Below, piece after piece: positions 1-12,146 of a stretch of DNA of 64,000 nt. Each line of letters starts with the position of its first letter. The first letter of the stretch is position 1. Under the pieces are notes generated by a model, which searched no databases, had not been told where the DNA came from, and saw only the letters and a program-made list of their open reading frames with translations. Source of the stretch: Cyprinodon diabolis (taxonomy: Eukaryota > Chordata > Actinopteri > Cyprinodontiformes > Cyprinodontidae); NCBI GenBank assembly GCA_030533445.1, contig CM060072.1, forward strand, positions 26,776,109-26,840,108. The letters are read 5' to 3'. A program made the position numbers and the translations under genes.

Positions 1-2985
1 AAGGGAGAGCCCAGCCACCCTACGGAGGAAACCCATTTCGGCCGCTTGTATCCACGATCTCGTTCTTTCGGTCATGACCCAGAGTTCATGACCATAGATG
101 AGGGTAGGAACGTAGATCGACTGGTAAATCGAGAGCTTCGCTTTTTGACTCAGCTCTCTCTTCACCACAACGGACCGGTACAGCGCCCGCTTCACGGCAG
201 ACGCTGCACCAATCCGCCTGTCGATCTCCCGCTCCCTTCTTCCCTCATTCGTGAACAAGATCCCAAGATACTTAAACTCCTCCACTTGGGGCATTACACC
301 CCCCCTGACCCGGAGAAGGCACTCTACCCTTTTCCGGCTCAAGACCATGGCCTCGGATTTGGAGGCACTGATCCCCATCCCGGCCGCTTCACACTCGGCT
401 GCGAACCGATCCAGCGAGAGCTGCAGATCACGACCTGATGAAGCCAATGGGACCACATCATCTGCGAAAAGCAGAGACGCAATCCTAAGGCCACCAAAAC
501 GGATCCCCTCAACACCTTGGCTGCGCCTAGAAATTCTGTCCATGAAGGTAATGAACAGAATCGGTGACAAAGGGCAGCCCTGGCGGAGTCCAACTCTCAC
601 CGGAAACGAGCCCGACTTACTGCCGGCAATGCGGACCAGACTCTGACACCGGTCATACAGGGACCTGACAGCCTGTATCAAAGGGCCCGGCACCTCGTAC
701 TCCCGGAGAACCCCCCACAGGGCCCCCCGAGGGACACGGTCGAACGCCTTCTCCAAGTCCACAAAGCACATGTAGACTGGTTGGGCGAACTCCCATGCAC
801 CCTCCAGGACCCTGCTGAGGGTTTAGAGCTGGTCCAGCGTTCCACAACCAGGACGGAAACCACACTGCTCTTCCTGAATCCGAGGTTCGACTATCCGACG
901 GACCCTCCTCTCCAGCACCCCCGAATAGACCTTGCCGGGGAGGCTTAAGAGTGTGACTCCCCTGTAATTGGAGCACACCCTCCGGTCCCCCTTTTTGAAT
1001 AGGGGGACCACCACCCCAGTCTGCCAATCCAGGGGGACTGCCCCCGATGTCCATGCAATGTTGAAGAGTCGCGTCAGCCAACACAACCCTACAACATCCA
1101 GGACCTTGAGGAACTCCGGGCGGATCTCATCCACCCCTGGGGCCCTGCCACCGAGGAGCTTTTTAACCACCTCGGCGACCTCGCCCAGAGATTGGAGAGC
1201 CCAGTCCAGAGTCCCCAGGCCCAGCTTCCTCAATGGAGGACATGTTGGTGGGATTGAGGAGGTCTTCGAAGTATTCCGCCCACCGACCCACAACGTCCCG
1301 AGTCGAGGTCAGCAGCACACCATCCCCACTGTAAACAGTGTTGGTGCTGCACCGCTTCCCCCTCCTGAGACGCCGGATGGCGGACCAGAATCGCTTCGGA
1401 GCCGTGCAGAAGGCTTTCTCCATTGCCTCTCCAAACTCCTCCCACACCCGAGTTTTTGCCTCAGCAACCATCCGAGCCGCATGCCGCTTCGCCCGCCGGT
1501 ACCCATCAGCTGATTCCGGAGTCCCACAGGCCAAAAAGGCCCGATAGGCCTCCTTCTTCAACCTGACAGCATCCCTTACCGGAGGTGTCCACCAACGGGT
1601 TCGAGGGTTGCCGCCACCGACAACCTTGCGGCCGCAGCTCAGATAAGCCGCCTCAACAATGGAGGAACGGAACATGATCCACTCGGATTCAATGTCCCCC
1701 ACCTCCCCCAGGATGTGTTCGAAGTTCTGCCGGAGATGGGAGTTAAAGCTCCGCCTAGCAGGGGACTCCGCCAGACGTTCCCAGCAGACCCTCACAACAC
1801 GTTTGGGCCTGCCAGGTCTGACCGGCATCCTCCCCCACCACCAGAGCCAACTCACCACCAGGTAGTGGTCAGTGGAAAGCTCAGCACCTCTCTTCACCCG
1901 AGTGTCCAAGACATACGGCCGCAAGTCCGATGAAACGATGACAAAGTCGATCATCGAACTGCGGCCTAGGGTGTCCTGGTGCCATGTGCACATATGGACA
2001 CCCTTATGCCTGAACATGGTGTTCGTTATGGACAATCCATGACGAGCACAGAAGTCCAACAACAGAACACCACTCGAGTTCAGATCAGGGCGGCCATTCC
2101 TCCCAACCACGCCCCTCCAGGTCTCACTGTCATTGCCCACGTGAGCGTTGAAGTCTCCCAGCAGAACAAGGGAGTCCCCAGGAGGGGCACCCTCCAGTAC
2201 CCCCTCTAAGGACTCCAAGAAGGGTGGGTAATCTGAACTGTTGTTCGGCCCGTAAGCACAGACAACAGTCAGAACCCGTCCCCCCACCCGTAGGCGGAGG
2301 GAGGCTACCCTCTCGTAAACCCCAACGTACAGGCGCCGAGATGGGGGGCAACAAGTATGCCCACTCCTGCCCGGCGCCTCTCACCGTGGGCAACTCCAGA
2401 GTGGAAGTATGTCCAGCCCCTCTCAAGGAGACTGGTTCCAGAACCAGAACCATGCGTTGAGGTGAGACTGACTATTTCTAGCCGGAACCTCTCAGCCTCA
2501 CACACTAGCTCCGGCTCTTTCCCCACCAGCGAGGTGACATTCCACGTCCCGAGAGCCAGCTTCTGCAGCCGAGGATCGGACCGCCAGGGTCCCCTCCCCC
2601 GGCCGCCACCCAACACATATTGCACCCGACCCCTATGGCCCCTCTCACGGGGGGTGGGCCCATGTAAGGGGGGACCCATGTTTCCTCTTCGGGCTGTGCC
2701 CGGCCGGGCCCCATGGGTAAAAGCCCGGCCACCAGGCGCTCGCCATCGTGCCCCCACTCCAGGCCTGGCTCCAGAGTGGGGCCCCGGTGACCCGCGTACG
2801 GGCGAGGGAACGCTGAATCCAAATATTGTACTCATCATAAGGGTCTTTGGGCTGCGCTTTGTCTGGTTCCTCACCTAGGACCTGTCTGCCTTGGGTGACC
2901 CTACCAGGGGCATAAAGCCCCAGACAGCATAGCTCCCAGGATCATTGGGACACTCAAACCTCTCCACCACGACAAGGTGGCAGCC
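1..2985 (-). mobile_element. Rex3-type LINE (RTE clade), degenerate, 3' end outside window
   Basis: A non-LTR retrotransposon is read on the minus strand. Its apurinic-type endonuclease spans 2,874-2,305 and 2,287-about 1,650. A linker and then the reverse transcriptase follow, down to base 1. The catalytic FADD codons lie at 457-468, and the LEKAFDRVP and GLRQGCPLSPILF blocks are readable. The sites at 562-582 and 1,007-1,026 match, as I remember them, the PCR primers used for fish Rex3, which fixes the family. The copy is dead: the frame shifts near 2,305-2,320 and again near 1,215-1,240, and an in-frame TAA at about 823-825 follows the TLDQL block. After that stop the reading frame stays open to the window edge as far as I checked. 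The 5' end lies near 2,985. The short 3' end and its tandem tail are outside the window. Confidence 0.92.
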
Positions 2986-5968
2986 CAAAGTTAATTTCAC
3001 AACTTCTAATGTAATAACACGGAAATAAGGATCTAATTATAACAATTTGTCAATTTTCCCACTCTGATAATCATTACATATCAATTTCTCAAATAATTCC
3101 CTAAGCTCAACGATCAGCTTTTCAATCTGTATGGTATGTAGGTAAGGGGGAGACCATAATGGTAAGATCTCATACAACAATTGTTGTTAATACAAAATGA
3201 ATATTCAGAAAATCAGAGCCCTATTTCTTAATTTGGCTGCAGTCATTTGCAATACTTTCATGCTGCAGTACGAAAGCCTTTCTTCATAATTTCTGTTGCC
3301 AAAAATAAGGATTGTAAACCAAGTATAAAGAATGTGCATTCTCCTAAATAAATGCCCTGCAGACTAAAATCAGCAGATCATTGTATTCTTTTTGAAATGC
3401 ACCAATGGTTACCAGGAGACATGTGCTTTAGTATTACTAACCTAATGCCCTGCTGCTGCTGAAACTCTAAGGGAAAATTCTGTTTGGGTGTTTTAGGAAA
3501 TCCATAGAAATAAAAGGGGAAGAAATCCACTAATGCTCATCCAGGCATGGCTTTCCTGGGCTTAAAATAATGTCTCCATCAACCAGCAGCTCACCGTCTT
3601 CCATTCCAATCAGTGGCCCTCCTCTTTTTTCCAAACAGTGAGCATCATGCTTTTTGGAAATTAAAAATGATCCACAGCAGCTCAAAGGACTGAATCAGAG
3701 AGAATTGCAGACGGTTGCGTCCTGTTCAGCCCTTCTAAAACTCTTACCCAGTCTGTGTTTCTGCTTGCTTTGGCAGAATAAATCTTCTGTAGGACTGAAG
3801 GGTTTCAATGAAACACAAAACGACTGAACTACAAACTCTGAGCTGCTGTTCTCAGATTAAATCAAATCTCCGGACTGAGTTTTAGGATCACCAGGTGAGT
3901 GCAACAGACAATGACAGGTGGTGCGGCTTCAGCCCCCTCCCCTCCTCCCTCTGCATTAAAGGCACACTGCTCAGCGTGTATATCTCACCACACGCACTCG
4001 ATGACCCCAAATTCACAGCTGCTCTCACCCATCCCTGCTCGGCTGGTCCAACCCAATGCATGCAGAGACAGCCTGCTCCTTTGCATGTTAGCTTAAGAAT
4101 AATAAAAAGGCATGTATAGGAGGACTTCTTCTTAATATGCATATCCAAGGTCAAAGCAGACCTGCTGGTAATTCACATAAACTCAAGCTCTGAACATGAA
4201 AAACTGGTAAAGATAAATCTTCATGTCCTTTTTTTTTAACGTTCAAACCGGATGACATGCGCTTTTAAGTCTCTGTTTATTTAGTAATAGATAATAAATC
4301 ACCAGATTTGCTTCAATAGCAAATAGAATTCAGGCTGCATGGAAGATTTTCATTAACATCAAGGAGCCTTTTCTTGGTTTTTAAGGAAATAAGGCAGAAA
4401 AGGAAATCTAGATAGCCTGAAATGTTTGCAGTTAATGAATGTTAGAGTATTTTTTTAATATATTTTTTAACTACTTATGCTGTAAATTACAAAGAGGAAT
4501 GGGGGTTGAATAGATCAGCTTCCTAAAAGCTGTAATAGGATGTGTGGTTAAGAAAAGCTTAACTTTGAATCCAGCCTTAGCTTAATTGGAAACATCAGTA
4601 ATGCTAGTAGCATTAGCACTAGCAAGCTAAACTTTGTAAACATGGGTAGTAATAACAATGAATGTCACATCCTAGCTGTCAGATAACAGGTTCATATTTC
4701 ACCTAATGAAATTGATTTATGGTCTCGGTTGCATGTAATGCCATATATTTTATTAACTAAAACCTTCTACCACAATACAATGCAATGCTAACAGCTGTTT
4801 GATGCAAGCTGGGGTTACCAGGGTAACGATTTAAATGCCACTATGTTAAATTGGAGTTCAAATTTTTAACATTATTTCAGTAAATTTTTATGGCTTTCTG
4901 ACAGTAAAAACATGCTATAGCTTAGCCAAATTCAACAGTTGTTGGGGAACAGATTTTTTATTGGTAATTTATAAGTTTAGCGACAGTGCTAACTACTAAC
5001 ACTAATCTCAAAGTCACTGCTTATTGTTGGTGGATCTGGTTCTGGTGGTCATCCAGAGGTTTAAATGCCACTAAATGCTAGAATAGATTTAAATGCTAGA
5101 ATAGATTTAAAAGGTGTTCAAACTTTTAAATAATTGTTTCTTCCCTTTACAAGCATAATTGCAGTGCAAACGTGAACCTTAAACATGCTAGCGTGCTAGC
5201 ATGATTGTACCCCCTAGAAAGGCCATGTCCAGTAGGGCTATAAGAAGCACTTCTTGACTTTTGTCGGAGAAAAAATGCTTTCACCTTGTTAAAAATAGAT
5301 TTAAAGTAAATTGAGATTTCTGTCACATATTATACTTTGACAAGTTCAGTGAAAGTTTTAACTGGGAAAGCTAAGCTGCTAACCAGCTGAGCTTCTTCAC
5401 CTTGAGGCAGTAGTTTCAAACGACCTTGGCTTTTGTTATCAGGGGAAAGCTTTACATGCCAGTAAAAAAAGATAGAAGGGGTTGCAGAGTTGAGTTTTAG
5501 AGTGTGTGCTGTTTATTGTCATACCACGACATACCAATCTGATGTAAACCACTCCATATTATCCAAAGTCAGCAGTTTTTTTTTAACCTTGAAACTCTCC
5601 CATAGACACAGTTTGTACTAAATCTCCCCTTAAATAGGGTTTGCAGGGCTTTAGATGATTTCCCTCTGCCTCGTGTGAACTCCTAGATGTGCCATACTCT
5701 GAGTAATTTCAATAGGTCACGCAGCCCTGAGTTTACCTGGTCCATGTCTTCTCTGTCCATGGATTATGCTGACGATGTGGTTTAATCCACTTTTTCTATT
5801 TATTTGAGTGAATGTTTCATTCTGTAGATGTGGCAGTCATCAAGGTGTGGGTGTGGCCAGTGACATTAAACTCAATTCTTTCACAAAAAAAGAGATTAAT
5901 TCCAGTACATTTGGACCTTAAAAATAGTGACAATTAACCTGTCCATAAAGAACATTGATTTTTTTTTG
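2986..5968. other. AT-rich non-coding DNA, no gene seen
   Basis: No supported coding exon. Weak internal repetition is visible, for example an 18-bp unit present twice in tandem at 5,073-5,108. Short phrases near 4,830 recur near 5,060. The open frames at 3,888-4,154 are short, overlap each other on both strands and resemble nothing. Confidence 0.5.
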
Positions 5969-5976
5969 GCCTAGAT

Positions 5977-6438
5977 CAGGAGTCTTCAAAGTTTTCCAGA
6001 CCAAGGACCCCCAAACTGATGGCGAGATGGACCCCCTAATTATACATATTGTATGAGATTGTGTTATATCAAACTGGTCCTATAGTCACTCTATAACAGA
6101 TGGAGTAATGTAACGAAAGTAATTCCTCCCTGGGATTATTAAAGTATTACTGATTCTGATTCCTGGTTGATGGGACAGGTGTTGTGAATGAAACGGTGCC
6201 CAGATTGAAAGAGCTCCTGTGTGTCGCTGAACGTGTGCATTGATGACTGAAAGATATCTTCTGCCTCCAACAGTCTCTTGAATTCATTTTAATGTGTATT
6301 TAAATACATTTCCATTAGTTGAAAAAATTGCAGGGGGGATTATTTAAAAAAAAGGCTAATAAACCAAAACCTTCTAGACCCCCATGCAGTACCTTTGTGG
6401 ACCCCTGCGGGTCAGGGACCCCCTGTTGAAGAGCTCTG
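5977..6438. mobile_element. hAT-like non-autonomous DNA transposon
   Basis: The 462-bp segment starts CAGGAGTCTTCAA and ends with the inverted form CAGAGCTCTTCAA. It is flanked by near-identical 8-bp repeats (GCCTAGAT at 5,969-5,976, GCCTAGTG at 6,439-6,446), the target-duplication length of hAT elements. The ends are rich in GGACCCC blocks typical of fish hAT MITEs. No transposase is encoded. It lies at the very start of the SINE that follows. Confidence 0.65.
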
Positions 6439-6640
6439 GCCTAGTGGGTTAGAGCAGGTGCAAGTACCCGGTTCAAATCCACTGTCTCCACTCTGGGTTC
6501 CTGAGCAAGACCCTTAACCCCTGATTGCTCCCTGGCACCTCACCTCACGATGGCTGCCCACTGCTCCCCCAAGGGGATGGGTTAAATGCAGAGGTAAATT
6601 TCTCCAATATGAGATTAATAAAGTTCAATTATTATTAATT
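6439..6640 (+). mobile_element. tRNA-derived SINE, copy 1
   Basis: The head looks like a tRNA: an A-box-like TAGTGGGTTAGAG at the start and a B box GGTTCAAATCC at 6,470-6,480. A conserved body follows (GAGCAAGACCCTTAACCCC, then GGTTAAATGCAGAGG), with a tail ending ATTAATAAAG and AT-rich DNA. Copy 2 on the other strand at 17,160-17,368 shares the head, body and tail. I do not assign a named family. Confidence 0.7.
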
Positions 6641-8761
6641 TATTCTGAAATTATTGTCTGAAATTAATCAAAAAATCTGCAAGGTGCAGAGACTTTTACC
6701 CATTTATAACTGAGCTGATTCAACAACAGCTTGTTTAAAGAAGCCTGGAACAGATCCAGATGAAGAAGAGATTTATTAGATCAACAATGTGAGGGCCATT
6801 AAGGTCAGCTGCAAAGAAAAAAATGGCTTAAATTCTAACATCAGAGTAAGGTGTGAGCGCTGGCACACAGAAATCTCTTCTTTAGGCTTTTCATCCGGAG
6901 AGACAGTCACGCCCGTAGAAAATGATCGGGGTAAAAACGATGCTGAGTCGTCAAATCCTACGTTTATTTCACAACTGATCAACGAAGGCGAACATTAAAG
7001 GTCTATTTGCTGCGAGATTAAACGGAGCAATAACTGCCCAAAGGATTATTGCTGCGAGGAGAAAAAACACCAAAAGATGTCCAGACACCTGCACCTCCCA
7101 AGACGCGCCAACACATCCTCACCTGGTTGCGCGCGCGCGCACACACGCGCACCCCCATACACTTCACAACGTCACTCGTTTTTTTTTTCTTTTTTTTCCA
7201 CAATCGCAGAAATACCGCCCATTCTCCAGCACACACATTCAACCTTGCTGTATTAACAGCCCCACTCCTTCTGCCATAAGCGCAAGCATGCGGTTTTTTC
7301 TCTCTCCTCCATCCTGCCGTCTAAAGGGTCCCCAAATACCATCTTACCATCTTACCATACCACTGCTTTGGTTTGATTTAGAGAAAGAAAAAAAAAAGAC
7401 AAGGAAGAAAGCAAACAGTGCGTGTTCATGCATATCCAGTCAGCTGATGATGGCTGGTGGCTTGTTTTATGTGAAATATTAATAAAGGCTTGTCACGACT
7501 GAACCCAAACAGCGCTGCGCGGGGATCATGCTGGCACATCTTCTCTCTGTTATGGAGAAAAAGGCCCCGTATTTTTATTTCATTTTTTTACCCGACAGGA
7601 TCTGCGAGTCCTCAAGGTTGAATAATTTGGCTTGTGAGCACACATCGGGCTCGCTGTCAGATCTAGACTCTTACGATTTACGCGTAAAAATACCAATTAG
7701 GCCCGACGTTTCTGTGCCATCCAGACACAAATTCCCGTCTGCTAATAAACACACACGCACGGACGGCGCATTTGGACGCTGACAGCTGGCTATATGGGTT
7801 AGGTGATGCAAGCGGCTCTTTATGGAGCAAAACATGTAGCAGAATCAAGGTGTGATACATACCTGGGAGACTACAGGATAGGGTTGGCGCAGAGGCTCTA
7901 TCCAGTTGTACAAAAAAAAAAAAAAAAATTGGAAGAAAAAAAATCAGACAACAACAAAACCACGCCGGCTGTTGATAACACAGCTGTCTTTGGCAGACAG
8001 AGGAGATCGGCGGAGAAAATCCGATCGCAGATGTGTCAATAGACGCTTGAAATTCAGACGCACATCAGTGGACTGACGCCTGACGTGAAAGCTCTCCCAT
8101 TTTCACGATAAACGGCGCGCTCTGCGTGCTGCGGTCTGCGCGCAGACCATCATGCTGGCTTCAACACCAAGGTACACAAACAGATCCTCGGTGAGGCTCC
8201 CCCCAAGGAAGAGCCATGCTTCCAGATCAGATCAGAAGGGAGGAGGAGGAGAGCGGTGAATAAAAACGTCAAAACAGAAATGCGCAGACATCAGCGCGCT
8301 GCGTTGGCTGAGCATCCTCGCAATGAATTTGCATCCATATTAATATTCATAGAGCGGAGTGCTTCCTGTGAGCAGACGACTGCTGGTGTTTGTGGAAGGA
8401 GGGAAAAAAAACAACAATGCAGAAGGGGGGGCGCTCTGAGTCCAGCTGCTGGGAGATGCTGCATGCTTTAGTCACTACTAATAATAGCTGCAGATAATGC
8501 AAAAAAAGAAATAAATAAAGGCAGAAATATTACAAACAGTTGATGTTTCTAGACCGACCCAATGATGTCACGTGGGATGAAATAACATATAATTTAAAGG
8601 CTTACCATAATAAGTAAACATGTGATTCCTTGTGTGATGAAACATACTACTTTTTATATTGTCATTAAAGCAAGATTTTAATAAAAATGTAGAGTATGAC
8701 AGTAGGAGTTTTGCATTCCACCTGCAAAAAATCAAAACAAAAGTAATTTTTGCCTGAAATT
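6641..8761. other. CpG-containing non-coding stretch, orphan promoter or CNE candidate
   Basis: Compared with the AT-rich flanks, about 6,880-8,460 is richer in G+C and CpG, for example around 7,120-7,150, 7,500-7,520 and 8,100-8,150. It carries a CA/GC microsatellite near 7,125-7,155 and an octamer ATTTGCAT near 8,326. No coding exon with family resemblance is visible on either strand. It may be the promoter or 5' UTR of a gene whose body lies outside the window, or a regulatory region. Confidence 0.3.
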
Positions 8762-9191
8762 AGTGATTTCCTTGTGAAGAAGTTAAAAAACAATCCACTG
8801 AAGGTTTGAAGACGTTTCGCTCATGGGCATAAGTTTGCATAAGGACCATAGGGACATGTCGCTACCAAAATTTTGGACTGACCTACTTGTCTCTACCAAC
8901 AATTAGATGTGAATAACATGTTTATAATTTACAATATAGCTTTGTTGCAGCAGTAGAGGAGTTCTGGATGGAGAATATTGACAGACGAAAACATTTTTGA
9001 TTTAAAATGCAAAATGTTTATATATTTTTTTTACAATTGTGCTATAATTCCCACTGTAAGTGGGTTGCTCTGTGAGCCGAAGACATGTTTTAGAGTTTCT
9101 ATACTCCAGTTAATGATTAATCAATTACTGAATTTGTTGACGTTTCAATAAGCGATTATTTCGATGAATTGTTTCAGCCCAAGATAAAATA

Positions 9192-10412
9192 CACTCACCG
9201 GCCACTTTATTAGGTACCCCATGCTAGTAACTGGTTGGACCCCCTTTTGCCTTCAGAACTGCCTCAATTCTTCGTGGCATAGATTCAAGAAGGTGCTGGA
9301 AGCATTCCTCAGGGAGTTTGGTCCATATTGACATGATGGCATCACACAGTTGCCGGAGATTTGTCGGCTGCACATCCATGATGCGAATCTCGCGTTCCAC
9401 CACATCCCAAAGATGCTCTATTGGATTGAGATCTGGTGACTGTGGAGGCCATTTGAGTACAGTGAACTCATTGTCATGTTCAAGAAACCAGTCTGAGATG
9501 ATTCCAGCTTTATGACATGGCGCATTATCCTGCTGAAAGTAGCCATCAGAAGTTGGGTACATTGTGGTCATAAAGGGATGGACATGGTCAGCAACAATAC
9601 TCAGGTAGACTGTGGCGTTGCAATGATGCTCAATTGGTACCAAGGGGCCCAAAGAGTGCCAAGAAAATATTCCCCACACCATGACACCATCATAACCAGC
9701 CTGAACCGTTGATACAAGGCAGGATGGATCCATGCTTTCATGTTGTAGACGCCAAATTCTGACCCTACCATTCGAATGTTGCAGCAGAAATCGAGACTCA
9801 TCAGACCAGGCAACGTTTTTCCAATCTTCTATTGTCCAATTTCGATGAGCTTGTGCAAATTGTAGCCTCAGTTTCCTGTTCTTAGCTGAAAGGAGTGGCA
9901 CCCGGTGTGGTCTTCTGCTGCTGTAGCCCATCTGCCTCAAAGTTCGACTTACTGTGCGTTCAGAGATGCTCTTCTGCCCACCTTGGTTGTAACGGGTGGT
10001 TATTTGAGTCACTGTTGCCCTTGTATCAGCTCGAACCAGTCTGGCCATTCTCCTCTTACCTCTGGTATCAACAAGGCATTTCCGCCCACAGAACTGCCAC
10101 TCACTGGATGTTTTTTCTTTTTCGGACCATTCTCTGTAAACCCTAAAGATGGTTGTGCGTGAAAATCCCAGTAGATCAGCAGTTTCTGAAATACTCAGAC
10201 CAGCCCTTCTGGCACCAACAATCATGCCACGTTCAAAGTCACTCAAATCACCTTTCTTCCCCATACTGATGCTCGGTTTGAACTGCAGGAGATTGTCTTG
10301 ACCATGTCTACATGCCTAAATGCACTGAGTTGCCGCCATGTGATTGGCTGCTTAGAAATTAAGTGTTAACGAGCAGTTGGACAGGTGTACCTAATAAAGT
10401 GGCCGGTGAGTG
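9192..10412 (-). mobile_element. Tc1/mariner transposon, DD36E type, full length
   Basis: The 1,221-bp element is bounded by TA at 9,190-9,191 and 10,413-10,414. Terminal inverted repeats of about 26 bp begin CACTCACCGGCCACTTTA at both ends. It holds one intact transposase frame. A second copy at 43,343-44,540 is nearly identical. Confidence 0.95.
9224..10264 (-). CDS. Tc1-like transposase, DD36E, intact (346 aa)
   Basis: This enzyme cuts and pastes its own element. Two N-terminal helix-turn-helix regions (about residues 8-46 and 65-113) would bind the terminal repeats. The catalytic domain shows D155 in WSDESRF, D246 in FQQDNAPCH and E283 in NPIEHLWD. Thirty-six residues separate the second D from E, as reported for the Incomer (DD36E) group, rather than the usual 34. 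The frame runs 346 codons without a stop and ends GGPTSY, the normal C-terminus of the family. The start at MGKKGD is chosen because an in-frame TAG lies upstream in this copy. The protein looks functional; activity is inferred only. Confidence 0.93.
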   Translation of the reverse strand: MGKKGDLSDFERGMIVGARRAGLSISETADLLGFSRTTIFRVYREWSEKEKTSSEWQFCGRKCLVDTRGKRRMARLVRADTRATVTQITTRYNQGGQKSISERTVSRTLRQMGYSSRRPHRVPLLSAKNRKLRLQFAQAHRNWTIEDWKNVAWSDESRFLLQHSNGRVRIWRLQHESMDPSCLVSTVQAGYDGVMVWGIFSWHSLGPLVPIEHHCNATVYLSIVADHVHPFMTTMYPTSDGYFQQDNAPCHKAGIISDWFLEHDNEFTVLKWPPQSPDLNPIEHLWDVVEREIRIMDVQPTNLRQLCDAIMSIWTKLPEECFQHLLESMPRRIEAVLKAKGGPTSY

Positions 10413-11264
10413 TACATGATATGGGTTAAATACAGTAACTACAGCCAACATGACTTGTAGGGTAAAATTAATATTCTAAATGCTCAGTGTCAGTTCCAGT
10501 GCTCATGTAAATACAATAAATTAATTTGGCCTACCTTGAATCTATAATTTTGCATTGATTCATGATACAGAGAGAATATTTAAAAGATAAGAGTGGGCTT
10601 TACCTCTGTTTACCTCTGCACAATATCTTCAAAAGAAAAAAACAGGATAAATCCAAATATAACAGACATATCTAGACTATATTTTGTTAAATAGGCACAG
10701 ATTTACTTTGTCTTATTCGCTAGTCATTTCAAATGCAAACTTTTTCAAAGTGGAAAAAAATTCCAATTCCACATTCATCAGAGCCAGTGATGCTTCAAAG
10801 ATTGATAAACAGCATCTAGTGTGTGTAGCGCTTATAAAATTTTTACAAATGTTATAACACTATGAAATGGTGATTTTCTCTTTAAACAAAATACACCATG
10901 ATTTTCACATCAAGCATAAAAAACACGACTGCATATTTTTGCATAGGACCAATGACATCAGACCAATAGTGTCCCTACCAAAGCTGAAATAAAACCTACG
11001 CCCTTGGTTTCACTTCCCATCCGAGAAGCTTTCACAGTTCAAAATGTCGAGGAAGCTTTCTCATTTTGATGGAGAAAGCTTCCTGGATGGGAAGCGAAAC
11101 ATCTTCAAACCTTGGAAACAAATTCCAGTGGATTGTTTTTTTTTTACTTTTTCAGAAAGACTATGACCTGGATGACTAAGAATCTTCACCAGCACAGTGA
11201 TTTCCTTGATTTGAGCTGACGGGGGTAAGAAAATTTACCAATGGAGTGGAATGATTTATGTCTC

Positions 11265-11819
11265 TGTTAGGTTTAAACACCAAACACCTTATTCAGCAAC
11301 CTGCACAAAGAAAGACACAGAGAATTGAGTATAATTTACTTGCAAGGAGAGGGGATCAGAAACTGCATTCAGTTACAATCTCCAACCCACTCTGAAGCAG
11401 TCTCTGCTCTCCAAGCTTTTTATTTGGAACGCCCTGGTTACAATGTGGTTTCAACCGCTAAAGGGAAGGGGGGTCAACAGAAGCCAGTTGAAACCGTAAC
11501 TTTCGTACAACATCATACAACATCATAAGATAAGGAAAGTTCCTCTCCACATCCGGTGTGTGCAACTCTGCGCAGCTCTCCGGGTTTCACAACATTAACC
11601 CAGCTTTGACCCCAGCAACCTCCTTGCACAGACTTACAACAAGTAAAGTTCAACAGCTTTACTCCAGTTGTGACCTCAACATCCTCCTGCACAAACTGAC
11701 AGCAAAACATTAGTAATCATAGCAAGCAAAGTTCACTCTTTGTAATATAAGTAATATAGAGATAACAAATGTGTATAATATGATTAAAGTAGAATAACTT
11801 ATGTACAATTAATCCAACA
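11265..11819. mobile_element. Solo LTR with 5-bp target duplication
   Basis: The 555-bp segment starts TGTTAGG and ends TCCAACA, so both ends fit the TG...CA rule with short inverted termini. It is flanked by GTCTC at 11,260-11,264 and 11,820-11,824. No gag, pol or second LTR lies next to it, so recombination between two LTRs probably removed the interior. An AATAAA on the minus strand near 11,420 hints that the element was transcribed in that direction. I cannot tell a gypsy, BEL or endogenous retrovirus LTR apart from this alone. Confidence 0.7.
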
Positions 11820-12146
11820 GTCTCACTAAGAGGACTTAGTCAAATATTATTGTCACTTTGTATACACAGAATGTATACAAAACTAAACTTCGTTTATACA
11901 GCTTTCCGACTGAATTGGCAGCAGCTTAAGAAAAACAACTCCACTATCTTATTTGAAGTGTATTTTATTTAATTATCTCGTTCTAAGGGCAGAAATACAA
12001 ATTCTTTCGGCAGGTTATTTTATTAGCGGATTAAATGAACACTGATTTTAAGAAATATTTTCTTCTTTTCAGGTTTGTTTTTGCAGTGCAGATTTGATAA
12101 CATTCGGATGTTTCAGACTTAATTTAATGTGGGGTTAGATTACTGT

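Larger units (their letters stand above)
8775..11195. mobile_element. Fold-back repeat element with 13-bp target duplications, carrying a nested Tc1
   Basis: The same 13-mer AGTGATTTCCTTG stands at 8,762-8,774 and 11,196-11,208. Just inside, the two ends are partly inverted copies: a phrase containing CAATCCACTG and GGTTTGAAGA on the left reappears reverse-complemented at about 11,100-11,140. Removing the Tc1 inside (9,192-10,412) leaves about 1.2 kb with no reading frame. Related end fragments lie at about 17,040-17,130 and 41,750-41,835. The class is unclear; a 13-bp duplication is longer than most cut-and-paste elements leave. A fragment at about 9,100-9,180 resembles the end of the MITE family at 18,652. 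Confidence 0.5.

Noticed and set aside
46..646. Plus-strand frames over the Rex3 element
   Set aside because: They are shadows of the minus-strand reverse transcriptase frame.
6439..6510. tRNA gene suggested by A- and B-box-like motifs
   Set aside because: The sequence continues into a SINE body and has a second dispersed copy; it does not fold as a complete tRNA by eye.
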